Below are positions 15,794 to 24,412 of a DNA stretch of 41,424 nt, piece by piece. The notes beneath the pieces are model-generated. The model searched no databases. It saw only the letters and a program-made list of their open reading frames with translations, and was not told where the DNA came from. The stretch is from Synechococcus sp. AG-686-F08 (GTDB lineage: Bacteria > Cyanobacteriota > Cyanobacteriia > PCC-6307 > Cyanobiaceae). Each line of letters opens with the position of its first letter. Positions within the stretch are counted from its first letter, which is position 1. The stretch lies in contig QCVQ01000015.1 of the NCBI GenBank assembly GCA_003210315.1, positions 1 to 41,424 on the forward strand, written 5' to 3'. The position numbers were made by a program, and so were the translations under genes.

Positions 15794-17778
15794 GGTTGAT
15801 AGCTACTGGCTGGGATCAGGCTCCAATCGCCATCCCCACGCAGTTCAAGCACGTTGTCATGGAAGTGCTTGAGGGAAGGACGATGGCCAACACTAATAAA
15901 GGAGAGATCGCGATCTACGAGCAACTCATAAAGCTGCTTCTCTGTCTTCACATCAAGGGCACTAGTCGCCTCATCCAAAACCACAAAACTTGGAGAGTTC
16001 AACAACAACCGCCCAAAGGCCAATCTTTGCTGTTCTCCCAGGGAAAGGATACGCGGCCAATCCTGCTTGATATCCAAGTCGGGATATCGCGTGACTAGTT
16101 TCTGCAAGCTGACTTGTTCAAGCACGCTTCGCAGCTGTTCATCGCTGAAACGATTCTCATCAGCTGGGTAACAAAGCTGTTCTCTTAGCGAGCCCAACAA
16201 CATGTAAGGCTTCTGAGGGATAAACAGGAGATCACCCATCGACGGCCTCTCAACACTGCCCCTGCTGGGTTCCCAGAGGCCGCTAATCATGCGCAGCAGT
16301 GATGTTTTTCCACATCCAGAAGGTCCCACAACCAAGAGCTTGTCGTGATCACAAATATCGATGGATAGATCTTCAATAACTGGATTTTTTCCATTCGGAG
16401 GGTAAAGATCAGCAGAACGGATCACGATGCTGTTGCTGCCAGGAATCACGCGGCTATTGCTACTAGGAGCTTGCTGACTCACTTGCTCTATTTTGGATTG
16501 GAATCCTTCGAGACGACTAATTCCTGCAGCAAATTGAGCAAGTTGCTCAATTCGAGCAACAATAAAGAACAGCGATCCCTCCACCATGTTAAAAGCGAAG
16601 TTGGCCTGATTAAACACTCCAAAATCAATCTCTCCGGCAAAATACACAGGCGCCATCACCAAGAAAGGCAGAAAAACTCCCGCATAGGAGACCGATCGAC
16701 GCATGACATCGATGATGACCTGCCAAATAATCAAGAGATTGAAGTTCTTAACAACCGAGCCAAGACGCCGGTACGACTCTTGTTTCTCTTGGCCCTCCCC
16801 CGAGTAAAAAGCAATCGATTCAGCGTTGTCCCTGATATGAACTAAGCCATAACGGAAATCCGCCTCATAGCGAAGCTGGTCATAGTTAATCCTTACCAAA
16901 TTCCGGCCTGAAACGATAAGCAGAGTTGTCGCAACTGCCGAGTAACCAAACAAGGCAAAGGTAAGCCTTGAACTAATACTCCAGAGGACCAAGATATTAA
17001 GCGAAAATGTTAGAAGTGCATCAAACAGGCCCAGAGCAAGGCTTAGGCTTTGTGCCGTAAAAGATTCGGTATCCTGAGTAATCCTCTGGTCGGGGTTATC
17101 AACATCTGTTTCATCTTCGCTATTGGGATTGAGAACGTAGTAAGCCTTATTTTTCATGTAATCGCCAATCAACGATTTAGACAGCCACTCCCGCCAAATA
17201 ATCCCCAACTTTGCAGTGATATAAACCTGAGTAACCCGAATAGGAAGAGCAATGACAAAACAGGCACCATAAATTGCCAATCGGCCATAAAAGCCACCTT
17301 GATCCTTGTCTACCAACGCATTCGTAATGTCGCGGTAGATAAATCCAATACCCGTATTAATTCCATTAACAGCAAGCAACATGAACACAATCGTTGCCAA
17401 TAAGCCCCAATTAAGCCAACGCCTTTGGCGCAATTGCTGACGAAACGCCACGAAACTGGCCAGACCAACCAGAAACAAGGCAACAAAAGCCCCTCCCCAC
17501 CAACTAGACCAAATCGTGGCAATCGTTCCCGAAACACCTGAGAGATATTTCTCCGTTAATTCCGGTTGAAATCGATCCAGGCTTCGAATCAATGCGGTGA
17601 GAACCGCAAGCACCAAACCGCCAACACAAAACAGAAGGCACACCAACAGCCAAATGAACTGCCATCCGCTGGCCTGATCGAGCGGCAAGAAGAATGGTTG
17701 AGCCAGGTGACGCAGCTTCGCGAGCTGATGACGCAGATTTTTAAACGGGCCGCTGCTGGCGAAAGTAGACGCTGTCAT
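15790..17778 (-). CDS. SbmA/BacA-like (ABC_membrane_2) ABC transporter, fused permease and ATPase
   Basis: The ATG at 17778 (MTASTFASSG) is preferred because the longer frame would overlap the HIT gene. The 662 residues comprise an N-terminal membrane domain with about six spans (WQFIWLLVCLLFCVGGLVLAVL and others, residues about 35-360), containing NPDQRITQDTESF and an EADFRYGLVHIRDNAESIAFYSGE coupling segment, followed by an ATPase. The ATPase has Walker A GPSGCGKTS, signature LSLGEQQRL and Walker B FVVLDEATSAL. This is the SbmA/BacA/ABCD-type family with one half-transporter per chain. Substrates in relatives include peptides, B12 or lipids; here it is unknown. The downstream Hli gene overlaps it. 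Confidence 0.88.
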   Translation of the reverse strand: MTASTFASSGPFKNLRHQLAKLRHLAQPFFLPLDQASGWQFIWLLVCLLFCVGGLVLAVLTALIRSLDRFQPELTEKYLSGVSGTIATIWSSWWGGAFVALFLVGLASFVAFRQQLRQRRWLNWGLLATIVFMLLAVNGINTGIGFIYRDITNALVDKDQGGFYGRLAIYGACFVIALPIRVTQVYITAKLGIIWREWLSKSLIGDYMKNKAYYVLNPNSEDETDVDNPDQRITQDTESFTAQSLSLALGLFDALLTFSLNILVLWSISSRLTFALFGYSAVATTLLIVSGRNLVRINYDQLRYEADFRYGLVHIRDNAESIAFYSGEGQEKQESYRRLGSVVKNFNLLIIWQVIIDVMRRSVSYAGVFLPFLVMAPVYFAGEIDFGVFNQANFAFNMVEGSLFFIVARIEQLAQFAAGISRLEGFQSKIEQVSQQAPSSNSRVIPGSNSIVIRSADLYPPNGKNPVIEDLSIDICDHDKLLVVGPSGCGKTSLLRMISGLWEPSRGSVERPSMGDLLFIPQKPYMLLGSLREQLCYPADENRFSDEQLRSVLEQVSLQKLVTRYPDLDIKQDWPRILSLGEQQRLAFGRLLLNSPSFVVLDEATSALDVKTEKQLYELLVDRDLSFISVGHRPSLKHFHDNVLELRGDGDWSLIPASSYQP

Positions 17779-17803
17779 AACGCCATTCTCACAAGCCAAA
17801 CCT

Positions 17804-18145
17804 TCATCCGGGAGGCCAATCCAGGGAACGCCCACCAATCACATGCACGTGCAAGTGGAACACGGTCTGACCTGCACCCTCTCCGCTGTTGATCACCGTT
17901 CGCCAATCACTTAATCCTTCTTGCTTGGCAACCTTCGCCGACACCACCAAAAGATGTCCAAGCAGCTGCTCATCTGCTGCCTCCGCCTCGCGCAAGCTCT
18001 CTAATGGCTTGCGAGGAATCACCAAAAGATGAACAGGAGCGGCCGGAGCGACGTCACGGAACGCCAAACAGCTGTCATCGCTGTACACCTCATCGCAGGG
18101 AATCTCTCCACGCAAGATGCGAGCAAAAATCGTGTCACCAGCCAT
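17804..18145 (-). CDS. HIT-family nucleotide-binding hydrolase
   Basis: The start is taken at MAGDTIFARILRGEIP (18145), a typical HIT opening, not the slightly longer frame. The 113 residues contain FRDVAPAAPVHLLVIPRKP and end with FHLHVHVIGGR, the HxHxHxx histidine triad. These enzymes cleave nucleoside phosphoramidates or dinucleotides and are mostly housekeeping. It lies directly upstream of the ABC transporter on the same strand (25 bp). The length is normal. Confidence 0.95.
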   Translation of the reverse strand: MAGDTIFARILRGEIPCDEVYSDDSCLAFRDVAPAAPVHLLVIPRKPLESLREAEAADEQLLGHLLVVSAKVAKQEGLSDWRTVINSGEGAGQTVFHLHVHVIGGRSLDWPPG

Positions 18146-18214
18146 GGTCAAAACCCGGGGCAAAACTTTGCATGAGACGGGTAGGGCATCAGATGCTTAC
18201 CCCGCAACCATCCA

Positions 18215-19786
18215 ATGCTGGCACGCTGCTCAAGTGCATCCATTCAAGGAATGGAGGCGCTTCCCGTCACCGTGGAAGTAGATCTGGCCCCAGGGCTTCC
18301 CGGCTTGCAGCTTGTGGGACTTCCCGATACGGCAATCCAAGAATCGCGCGAACGTGTTCGCGCAGCGCTTCGCAACAGCGGCTTTCGCGGGCCCCTCGTT
18401 CGCGTCATCGTCAATCTGGCGCCAGCCGATCGACGCAAGGAGGGACCAGCCTTCGATCTGCCAATTGCGCTGGCCTTGCTTGTCGCCAGCGGTCAGCTTG
18501 ATCCACAAAAGCTAGAGGGGCTGTGCTGTGCGGGAGAACTTGGCCTGGATGGAAGTTTGAGGTCTTGTCGAGGCATCCTGGCCATGGCCTGCCAAGCAAA
18601 GATCCAACAAGCCAAGGCGTTTGTCGTGCCATCAGCCAACGCAGCGGAAGCGTCGCTGGTAGACGGACTTCCCATCGTGAGCGCTAAGACACTGGGGCAA
18701 CTCGTGGATCAGTTGAGGCATGGCATCCAGGGCAACTGCTGTCCTCGCCCGGCAGGGGAAGAGCCTGCAACGACAACCAGCCCTGCCAGCGCATCAACCC
18801 CTTCCTCCGCAGCACCCCTCACAATTCAGCATGTCGCCCGAAAGGCACTGGCCATTGCCGCCGCCGGTGGACACCACCTCTTGATGGTGGGGCCTCCTGG
18901 CTGTGGCAAAACGATGTTGGCGCGCCAGCTTCCCAAGATTCTTCCGCCGTTGAGCGACTCTGAGGCTCTTGAGATCACTCGCCTCCAATCCATTGCTGGC
19001 ACCCTCGGCAACGTGACAAGCCTGGTTCGGCAACGTCCGTTCCGTGCACCGCATCACAGCACCACGGCAGCGGGACTTCTTGGCGGCGGAATCCATCCTC
19101 GTCCCGGTGAACTGAGCCTGGCCCATGGAGGCGTGCTGTTTCTGGATGAACTCACTGAATTTCCGAGATCCATCCTCGATCAATTGCGTCAGCCTTTAGA
19201 GGAAGGGGTTCTCTGGATCAGCCGAGCTCGATTGCGCTGCTCCTTCCCCTGCCGGGTCACCCTCGTAGCGGCAACCAACCCCTGCCCATGCGGATGGCAT
19301 GGTGATCCGTCTAACCGTTGCCGTTGTTCAGAGCTGCAACGGCAGCGCTACTGGAACCGCTTATCCGGTCCATTTTTAGATCGCCTCGATCTTCAATGCC
19401 GCCTCGAACCTGTGCCGACAAGCCAACTACGCCGTTGCTTCAAAACTACGGATGATCCAACAGAGAATCAATTGGAAGGCAGTGTCTCCTCCGAGGCCAT
19501 CCAGGCAGCCCGCATCAGAATGTGTCAACGCAACCCGGGCGGTCAACTCAACAGCCAACTCAGCGCGCTTGAGCTTGGGCGCTTCGGCCAGATTGAAGAC
19601 AGTGCCTTTCAATCCTGGGAGCAGCTGGCCTCGAGGCGGCAGCTGAGCATGCGCAGCAGCTTGAGGCTTCTGCGCATAGCCCGAACGATTGCCGACTTAG
19701 AAGCTGTACCAAGAGTGGGCGAGCAACAGCTGGCCGAAGCGATTTGCTTCCGCAGCTATGACCACACGCCCAGAGCAAAGCCGTGA
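18215..19786 (+). CDS. comM: YifB/ComM-type AAA+ ATPase (Mg-chelatase-like)
   Basis: The 523-residue protein begins MLARCSSASIQGMEALPVTVEVDLAPGLPG. The N-terminal ChlI domain 2-like part includes GLPDTAIQESRERVRAALRNSG and ADRRKEGPAFDLPIALALL. The AAA+ core has Walker A GPPGCGKTM near residue 228, PHHSTTAAGLLGGG, and Walker B GVLFLDELTEF. The C-terminal part carries ATNPCPCGWHGDP and Cys-rich CRCSELQRQRYWNRLSGPFLDRLDL. ComM relatives are branch-migration helicases that extend incoming DNA in natural transformation. It is divergent from the HIT gene. Competence in this strain is not shown. Confidence 0.95.
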   Translation: MLARCSSASIQGMEALPVTVEVDLAPGLPGLQLVGLPDTAIQESRERVRAALRNSGFRGPLVRVIVNLAPADRRKEGPAFDLPIALALLVASGQLDPQKLEGLCCAGELGLDGSLRSCRGILAMACQAKIQQAKAFVVPSANAAEASLVDGLPIVSAKTLGQLVDQLRHGIQGNCCPRPAGEEPATTTSPASASTPSSAAPLTIQHVARKALAIAAAGGHHLLMVGPPGCGKTMLARQLPKILPPLSDSEALEITRLQSIAGTLGNVTSLVRQRPFRAPHHSTTAAGLLGGGIHPRPGELSLAHGGVLFLDELTEFPRSILDQLRQPLEEGVLWISRARLRCSFPCRVTLVAATNPCPCGWHGDPSNRCRCSELQRQRYWNRLSGPFLDRLDLQCRLEPVPTSQLRRCFKTTDDPTENQLEGSVSSEAIQAARIRMCQRNPGGQLNSQLSALELGRFGQIEDSAFQSWEQLASRRQLSMRSSLRLLRIARTIADLEAVPRVGEQQLAEAICFRSYDHTPRAKP

Positions 19787-19798
19787 GCCGATCGCTGC

Positions 19799-19945
19799 TT
19801 AATGCGCCCGCTTGCGAGGAACATCTCGGTAGGGCTGGAATCCAATCGGAGGCGGAACCGTCCTCTTCTCCTCACTTGGATTGCCGACAGCATGCGACAG
19901 GGTTTCTGCAAACCAATCGCGAAGCGAATTAAACATGAATGCCAT
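19799..19945 (-). CDS. Small conserved-looking protein, 48 aa
   Basis: The minus-strand frame from ATG at 19945 (or 19936) to TAA at 19799 gives MAFMFNSLRDWFAETLSHAV, then a linker, PPPIGFQPYRDVPRKRAH at the end. It has an amphipathic helix followed by a Pro-rich basic tail. I do not recognise a family. It is oriented with rpsU and lies about 136 bp downstream of it; the intact small frame in a dense core region supports a real gene, but evidence is limited to composition and position. Confidence 0.5.
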   Translation of the reverse strand: MAFMFNSLRDWFAETLSHAVGNPSEEKRTVPPPIGFQPYRDVPRKRAH

Positions 19946-20081
19946 GGTGGATCACGTTCGAGATGCTTCTAGTCTCGGAAGTCAGTCGAAAAAAAGAACC
20001 AGCCAAAATACCGATCCTTCGATATTTCGACATGGCTCGGAGGTCTAAAACTAAAAATGCAGACCGATCAACTTTGGCCGA

Positions 20082-20252
20082 TCAACGACGACGACGGCGC
20101 TGCTGAGCTTTGCGCTTGTATTTCTCGATTGGAGTCTCGTGATGACGAAGGCGCTTGAGATCAGCAAAGATCCCGGCCTTGGAGACCTGACGCTTGAAGC
20201 GACGTAGGGCAGATTCGATGCCTTCGTTTTCTCCGACCGTGACCTGAGTCAT
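20082..20252 (-). CDS. rpsU: 30S ribosomal protein S21
   Basis: The 56-codon gene runs from ATG at 20252 to TGA at 20082. The protein opens [20 protein letters not shown] and continues with [27 protein letters not shown] and an Arg-rich end (QQRRRRR). The [15 protein letters not shown]...L..H...EKP. pattern is S21. It sits at the 30S platform near the anti-Shine-Dalgarno helix and aids initiation. It is a single gene here, upstream of a 48-aa frame on the same strand. Confidence 0.97.
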   Translation of the reverse strand: MTQVTVGENEGIESALRRFKRQVSKAGIFADLKRLRHHETPIEKYKRKAQQRRRRR

Positions 20253-20305
20253 TCAACAAGCGAGGATTTCCAGCTAAGCAATGTAGCAAGCGATGGGCAA
20301 ATGGC

Positions 20306-20884
20306 TTAGGGAGCATCGGGAGATCCGGGCATGCCATCCCGATAGACATACAGGTGACCCAACATGCGCTTGCCGTATTGACGCCGCATCAGCTTCCAGC
20401 CTGGTTCAAGATTCAGCTTGATGAAGCCGTTTCCCGGGCCTCCTGAACGCGCCACCACCATCGTGGGGCGGGATGGATCACGCGTCGGAACAGCCAAGAG
20501 CTCAACATCGGAGCCGGTTTTGACCACCGACAAGCGGTAACGCGTTCCAAGGTCATCGCCACCAATCCGCAGCGAATACCCGTTGCCATCGATATAGCGG
20601 TTACAGATTCCTGTGAAGTCAAAGCTTGCCAAAAGGGGATCAACAACTGCTGGAGACGCTCCCGAAACTGCAAAACAAGGCCTCGCACTCGTGCGCTGCT
20701 CGTAGATATTCAGTTGAGAGCTCTCACCCTTACCGATGGGAGCAGACACCATCACAAACTGGCTTTCGTCCACGTCTGCAGCTGTGAAGACAGAGCCTTG
20801 TGCGTTCGCTACTTGCGGGAGACCTGTGGCCAAAGCGGAGGCAAACACAGCAAGAGCAACAGCAGCGTTCCGAGGACGGCCCAT
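20306..20884 (-). CDS. DUF3747 family secreted protein
   Basis: The ATG at 20884 is chosen over the TTG three bases upstream. The 192 residues start with a signal peptide (MGRPRNAAVALAVFASALATGLPQVANA, cleavage after ANA), so it is likely periplasmic or exported. The mature part contains FTAADVDESQFVMVSAPIG, RPCFAVSG, FDFTGICNRYIDGNGYSLRIGGDDLG, and the C-terminal WKLMRRQYGKRMLGHLYVYRD. This matches the cyanobacterial DUF3747 family as I know it; its function is not established. Two Cys residues (in RPCFA and GICNRY) could pair. Confidence 0.8.
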   Translation of the reverse strand: MGRPRNAAVALAVFASALATGLPQVANAQGSVFTAADVDESQFVMVSAPIGKGESSQLNIYEQRTSARPCFAVSGASPAVVDPLLASFDFTGICNRYIDGNGYSLRIGGDDLGTRYRLSVVKTGSDVELLAVPTRDPSRPTMVVARSGGPGNGFIKLNLEPGWKLMRRQYGKRMLGHLYVYRDGMPGSPDAP

Positions 20885-20943
20885 CAATTAAATCCGATCG
20901 TTAAGGGGATCGTATTAGTCCCTTTGGATCAAAGCACGTGCCA

Positions 20944-21141
20944 TCAGGCCGGTTTGTTGAGACGAATCGCGACCAGAAGTGACCCAAGCGTTGCCGGAAG
21001 ACTCAAACCAAGGATCCAACGCGTGGGATTCACACCCAGGTCAGGATCGCCATAGGCCAATTCAAAAACACAGCCTGTGGCTGCGATTCCGAGCACACAT
21101 GCCAGGGCCAGGAACAGGCCCGAAAGGGGTTTCATTGGCAT
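20944..21141 (-). CDS. Small two-helix membrane protein
   Basis: The 65 residues give two hydrophobic spans (FLALACVLGIAATGCVFELAY and WILGLSLPATLGSLLVAIRL) joined by GDPDLGVNPTR. It follows def by 4 bp on the same strand and is therefore probably co-transcribed with it. I do not recognise a family; it is of the short membrane-protein type common near def in picocyanobacteria, which is an impression only. Confidence 0.65.
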   Translation of the reverse strand: MPMKPLSGLFLALACVLGIAATGCVFELAYGDPDLGVNPTRWILGLSLPATLGSLLVAIRLNKPA

Positions 21142-21145
21142 CGGT

Positions 21146-21754
21146 TTAAGGCGTCATGGGGCGGACGTCCGTTGCAAGGAAGCCATGGTCTTTCAACTCC
21201 TTGTTCAGACCACTGGAATCGGTCACGCGATCCACGAACAACACCCCACGAAGGTGGTCCATTTCATGCTGAATGCAACGCGCCATCAAACCATCAGCCT
21301 TCATGGTGCGCGGTCGCCCCATCTCGTCCCTGAAACTCAATTGAATAGCCGTCGGACGAACCACATCGAGATATACCCCAGGAATGCTTAGGCATCCTTC
21401 CTCATAGGTATCAACCGAAGCGCTGCAGGTTGTGATTTCAGGATTGATCAGCACGAGAGGTGGCGTGCTGGGTGTCTCAAGGTCGAGATCGATCACCAGC
21501 AATTGCTGATGCACCCCAACCTGAGGAGCCGCTAAGCCAATGCCATGGGCTGTATACATGCTGCGCAACATGTCGCGAGCCAAGTCGCGTACGCGCTCGT
21601 CAACCTTGCCGATCCTGCGTGCATCCCCTCTCAACGCATCGTCGCCAAGAGTATGAATATCAAGTGGAGCACTCTCTAGAGGCTCCTTGGGCACGGCAAT
21701 CGAGGAGCTGCTCTTCTCAGCCGATCGTGCCAACTGGGCGAAGCTCCTAGCCAA
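21146..21754 (-). CDS. def: Peptide deformylase
   Basis: The 202-residue protein opens with MARSFAQLARSAEK at a TTG start (21754), which fits known cyanobacterial def N-termini. Motif 1 is GIGLAAPQVG (substrate pocket), motif 2 is EGCLSIPG (Cys metal ligand) and motif 3 is QHEMDHLRG (HExxH metal site). It removes the formyl group from nascent N-terminal Met. The N-terminal extension of ~35 residues is longer than in E. coli, as is typical for cyanobacteria. A short membrane-protein gene follows it. Confidence 0.97.
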   Translation of the reverse strand: MARSFAQLARSAEKSSSSIAVPKEPLESAPLDIHTLGDDALRGDARRIGKVDERVRDLARDMLRSMYTAHGIGLAAPQVGVHQQLLVIDLDLETPSTPPLVLINPEITTCSASVDTYEEGCLSIPGVYLDVVRPTAIQLSFRDEMGRPRTMKADGLMARCIQHEMDHLRGVLFVDRVTDSSGLNKELKDHGFLATDVRPMTP

Positions 21755-21819
21755 ACCCCCTCCTACCTTGAAGTCGTTCTGATCTTAGGCAGACCTGATC
21801 ACTGCTTGATCCGTTCGAC

Positions 21820-23733
21820 ATGTCTCTGCAACAGCCCCTGCCGGCAACAACCGCCCTCGGACGCACTCCGGTGCTACGAGCTCCACAAATACTTGGGGAT
21901 TGGGTGCTGTGGCTCGAGCAGCGACCCCACGAGAAAGGCCGCACCACAGCCTTAATCCGCCGCTGGGGGGAGACAGAAAGCACACCCCTGGAACTCACAC
22001 CAGCACCGATCAATTTGCGCAGCAGAGTGCACGACTACGGGGGAGCGCCGCTGAGCGCGACCCTGACGAAAGAAACACTCCAGCTGGTGTGGGTCGATGA
22101 CAACGACGGTTGCCTCTGGTTCCAAGCCTGGACAGGCCTTGAAGGAGCTAGCTCCCAATCGCTGCAGGCCATCGCCAGCCCCCAACGGCTGACCTCCCCG
22201 GGCGAAAGCGCTCTCGGAGGAGGCGTCATCGACCCTTCCCGCTCTCGCTGGCTAGGCGTCATGGAGGAGGCCGGTTGTGATCGCTTGGTGAGCGTGGCTC
22301 TCGATCAACACAATCAAATCCCTGTTGTTGTGCATCAGCCGGCTGATTTCGCGGGCTATCTCGCCCTTAGCTCAGACGGAGTCCAGCTTGCTTGGGTGGA
22401 ATGGCAGCAACCCTCCATGCCCTGGGATTGCTCCCAACTCGTTGTGGCACGACTAACGGCCTCTGGAGAACTGGAAGGCTGTCATGTGGTCGCCGGCGCT
22501 GAACGATCCCAGCCTCAGGGGATCTCCGTGTTTCAGCCTCAATGGTTGCCGGATGGAAGCCTCGTCGTTGCAGAGGACAGCAGTGGCTGGTGGAACCTGA
22601 TGCGCCATCCCAGCGCCAAAAGCTTGAGCAACCACTGGCAACGGCTCTGGCCAATGGCCAAGGAAACGGCCATGCCCCAGTGGGTGTTTGGGATGAGTAC
22701 CACCGCTTGGGATGGGGACAAGCTCTTAGCGGCCATCTGTGATCAAGGTGAATGGCAGTTGCAACGGCTTGGGCTCGATGGCTCCGCAGAGACAGTTGAA
22801 CAACCCTTCAACGATCTCGCCGATCTCAATGCAGCGAATGGCAGGGCTGTTGCCATTTCGAGCAACAGCACCACAGGCCAAGGGCTGCTTGAGCTCGACT
22901 TGGGCACAGGGACCTGGCAACACACTCCAGCCGCCGCAGCCGCCATGGAGATCAACGAGATCAGCGTGGCCCAATCGTTGTGGTTTGAAGGGACGAGCGG
23001 GCAGCGCACCCATGCCTGGTACTACCCCCCACTTGGGGGAGCCGATGCCTCGTCACCCCTGCTGGTGAAGAGTCACAGCGGCCCGTCGTCGATGGCCCGC
23101 CGCGGCCTCAGCCTCGCCATTCAGTTCTGGACCTCCCGAGGCTGGGGAGTGGTGGACGTGAATTACGGAGGATCGACAGGATTCGGGCGGACCTACCGCG
23201 ACCGCCTTCAAGGGGGCTGGGGAGTGGTGGATGTCGGCGATTGCGCCGCCGCTGCCAAAACCTTGATCGCTGCCAATTGCGCCGATCCAAACCGCATCGC
23301 CATTGAAGGGGGCAGTGCCGGTGGCTTCACCACGCTGGCCTGCCTCTGCTTCACCGATGTGTTCCGCGCTGGAGCCTGCCGTTATGCCGTGAGCGATCCC
23401 AGCGCCTTAGCCACAGAAACCCACCGCTTTGAAGCCCGCTATCTGGATGGACTGATCGGCCGCTGGCCCGAGGAGCGTGATCTCTATGAACAGCGATCGC
23501 CGTTGCGCCATGTGGAACAGATCCGCTGTCCCGTGATCTTTTTCCAGGGTCTCCAAGACAAGGTCGTCCTGCCGCAACAAACCGAACGCATGGCCGATGC
23601 CTTACGCCGCAATGCAATCCCGGTGGAAGTCCAGACCTTCCCGGAGGAAGGACATGGATTCCGAGATAGCGCCGTGCAGGTAGCCGTTCTTGAATCGACA
23701 GAGCGTTTTTTCCGCCAACACCTCAATCTTTAG
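21820..23733 (+). CDS. S9 (prolyl oligopeptidase family) peptidase / acylaminoacyl-peptidase-like
   Basis: The 637-residue protein has an N-terminal beta-propeller (about 1-380, with repeated LSSDGVQLAWVEW, WLPDGSLVVAEDS-type blades). The C-terminal alpha/beta hydrolase domain includes RRGLSLAIQFWTSRGWGVVDVNYGGSTGFGRTYRD. The nucleophile elbow is EGGSAGGFTT (Ser near residue 497). The acid follows in LQDKVVLPQQ and the His in EEGHGFRD, completing the triad. No signal peptide is seen, so it probably processes oligopeptides in the cytosol. Its stop overlaps the convergent aldolase gene by 11 bp. The exact specificity is unknown. Confidence 0.93.
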   Translation: MSLQQPLPATTALGRTPVLRAPQILGDWVLWLEQRPHEKGRTTALIRRWGETESTPLELTPAPINLRSRVHDYGGAPLSATLTKETLQLVWVDDNDGCLWFQAWTGLEGASSQSLQAIASPQRLTSPGESALGGGVIDPSRSRWLGVMEEAGCDRLVSVALDQHNQIPVVVHQPADFAGYLALSSDGVQLAWVEWQQPSMPWDCSQLVVARLTASGELEGCHVVAGAERSQPQGISVFQPQWLPDGSLVVAEDSSGWWNLMRHPSAKSLSNHWQRLWPMAKETAMPQWVFGMSTTAWDGDKLLAAICDQGEWQLQRLGLDGSAETVEQPFNDLADLNAANGRAVAISSNSTTGQGLLELDLGTGTWQHTPAAAAAMEINEISVAQSLWFEGTSGQRTHAWYYPPLGGADASSPLLVKSHSGPSSMARRGLSLAIQFWTSRGWGVVDVNYGGSTGFGRTYRDRLQGGWGVVDVGDCAAAAKTLIAANCADPNRIAIEGGSAGGFTTLACLCFTDVFRAGACRYAVSDPSALATETHRFEARYLDGLIGRWPEERDLYEQRSPLRHVEQIRCPVIFFQGLQDKVVLPQQTERMADALRRNAIPVEVQTFPEEGHGFRDSAVQVAVLESTERFFRQHLNL

Positions 23734-24412
23734 GAGCTTGGCCATACCCCAAGCCTCGGAACTGGCGATGCACCTCTTCCATTTGGGATGCCGACAACAG
23801 CGGAGGTTCCCCCAACTGCAGAGCTTGCAAATACATCTGTGCCAGCGTCTCCACCTCAACGGCAACCTTGAGGGCCTGATCCAAATCCCTTCCCACACTG
23901 ACCAATCCGTGGTGAGCCAGCAAACAGGCCTGCCTGCCTTGCAGGGCCTGCACCGTATGGGCCGAAAGCTCAGCCGTACCGAAGGTGGCATAGGGCGCAC
24001 AGCGAATGTCATCGCCTCCCGCCACCGCAGTCATGTAGTGGAACGGCGGAATCCCCCGGTCATGGCAGGCCAGCGCGGTTGCATGAATGGGGTGGCAATG
24101 AAACACCGCCATCGCATCGGGCCGATCCGCCAAGACATCAGCATGCAAGCGCCATTCTGAGGAGGGTCTGCGGGGATGGACCGGAAGTCCTCTAGGCAAA
24201 GGTTGGCCGCAAAAATCAATCGCCACCAGATCCTCCGGCTCCATCTGGTCATAGGCCAAGGAGCTGGGGGTCACCAACAATCCCCCTTTTATCCGCAACG
24301 ACAGGTTGCCGGACGTGCCCTGATTTAAGCCAGTGCTGTTCATGGCACGGGCCACATCCACGAGCTCGCAGCGCAAGGCCCGATCGTTCATCTTTCTGTC
24401 TGAATCAGCCAC
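23723..24412 (-). CDS. Class II aldolase/adducin family protein, partner of mtnA (Ald2- or MtnB-like)
   Basis: The GTG start at 24412 overlaps the mtnA stop by 8 bp; an ATG at 24391 is an alternative. The ~220-230 residues carry the family's metal and catalytic pattern: NQGTSGNLSLR near residue 34, SSEWRLHADVLADRPDAMAVFHCHPIHATALA (acidic residue plus HxH) and LLAHHGLVSVGRD (third His). The fold is that of L-fuculose-phosphate aldolase and of methylthioribulose-1-phosphate dehydratase (MtnB). With mtnA alone next door, two roles are possible: MtnB, starting the Met salvage route, or Ald2, splitting methylthioribulose-1-phosphate to DHAP and methylthioacetaldehyde. The sequence alone does not separate these. 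Confidence 0.88.
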   Translation of the reverse strand: MADSDRKMNDRALRCELVDVARAMNSTGLNQGTSGNLSLRIKGGLLVTPSSLAYDQMEPEDLVAIDFCGQPLPRGLPVHPRRPSSEWRLHADVLADRPDAMAVFHCHPIHATALACHDRGIPPFHYMTAVAGGDDIRCAPYATFGTAELSAHTVQALQGRQACLLAHHGLVSVGRDLDQALKVAVEVETLAQMYLQALQLGEPPLLSASQMEEVHRQFRGLGYGQAPKD

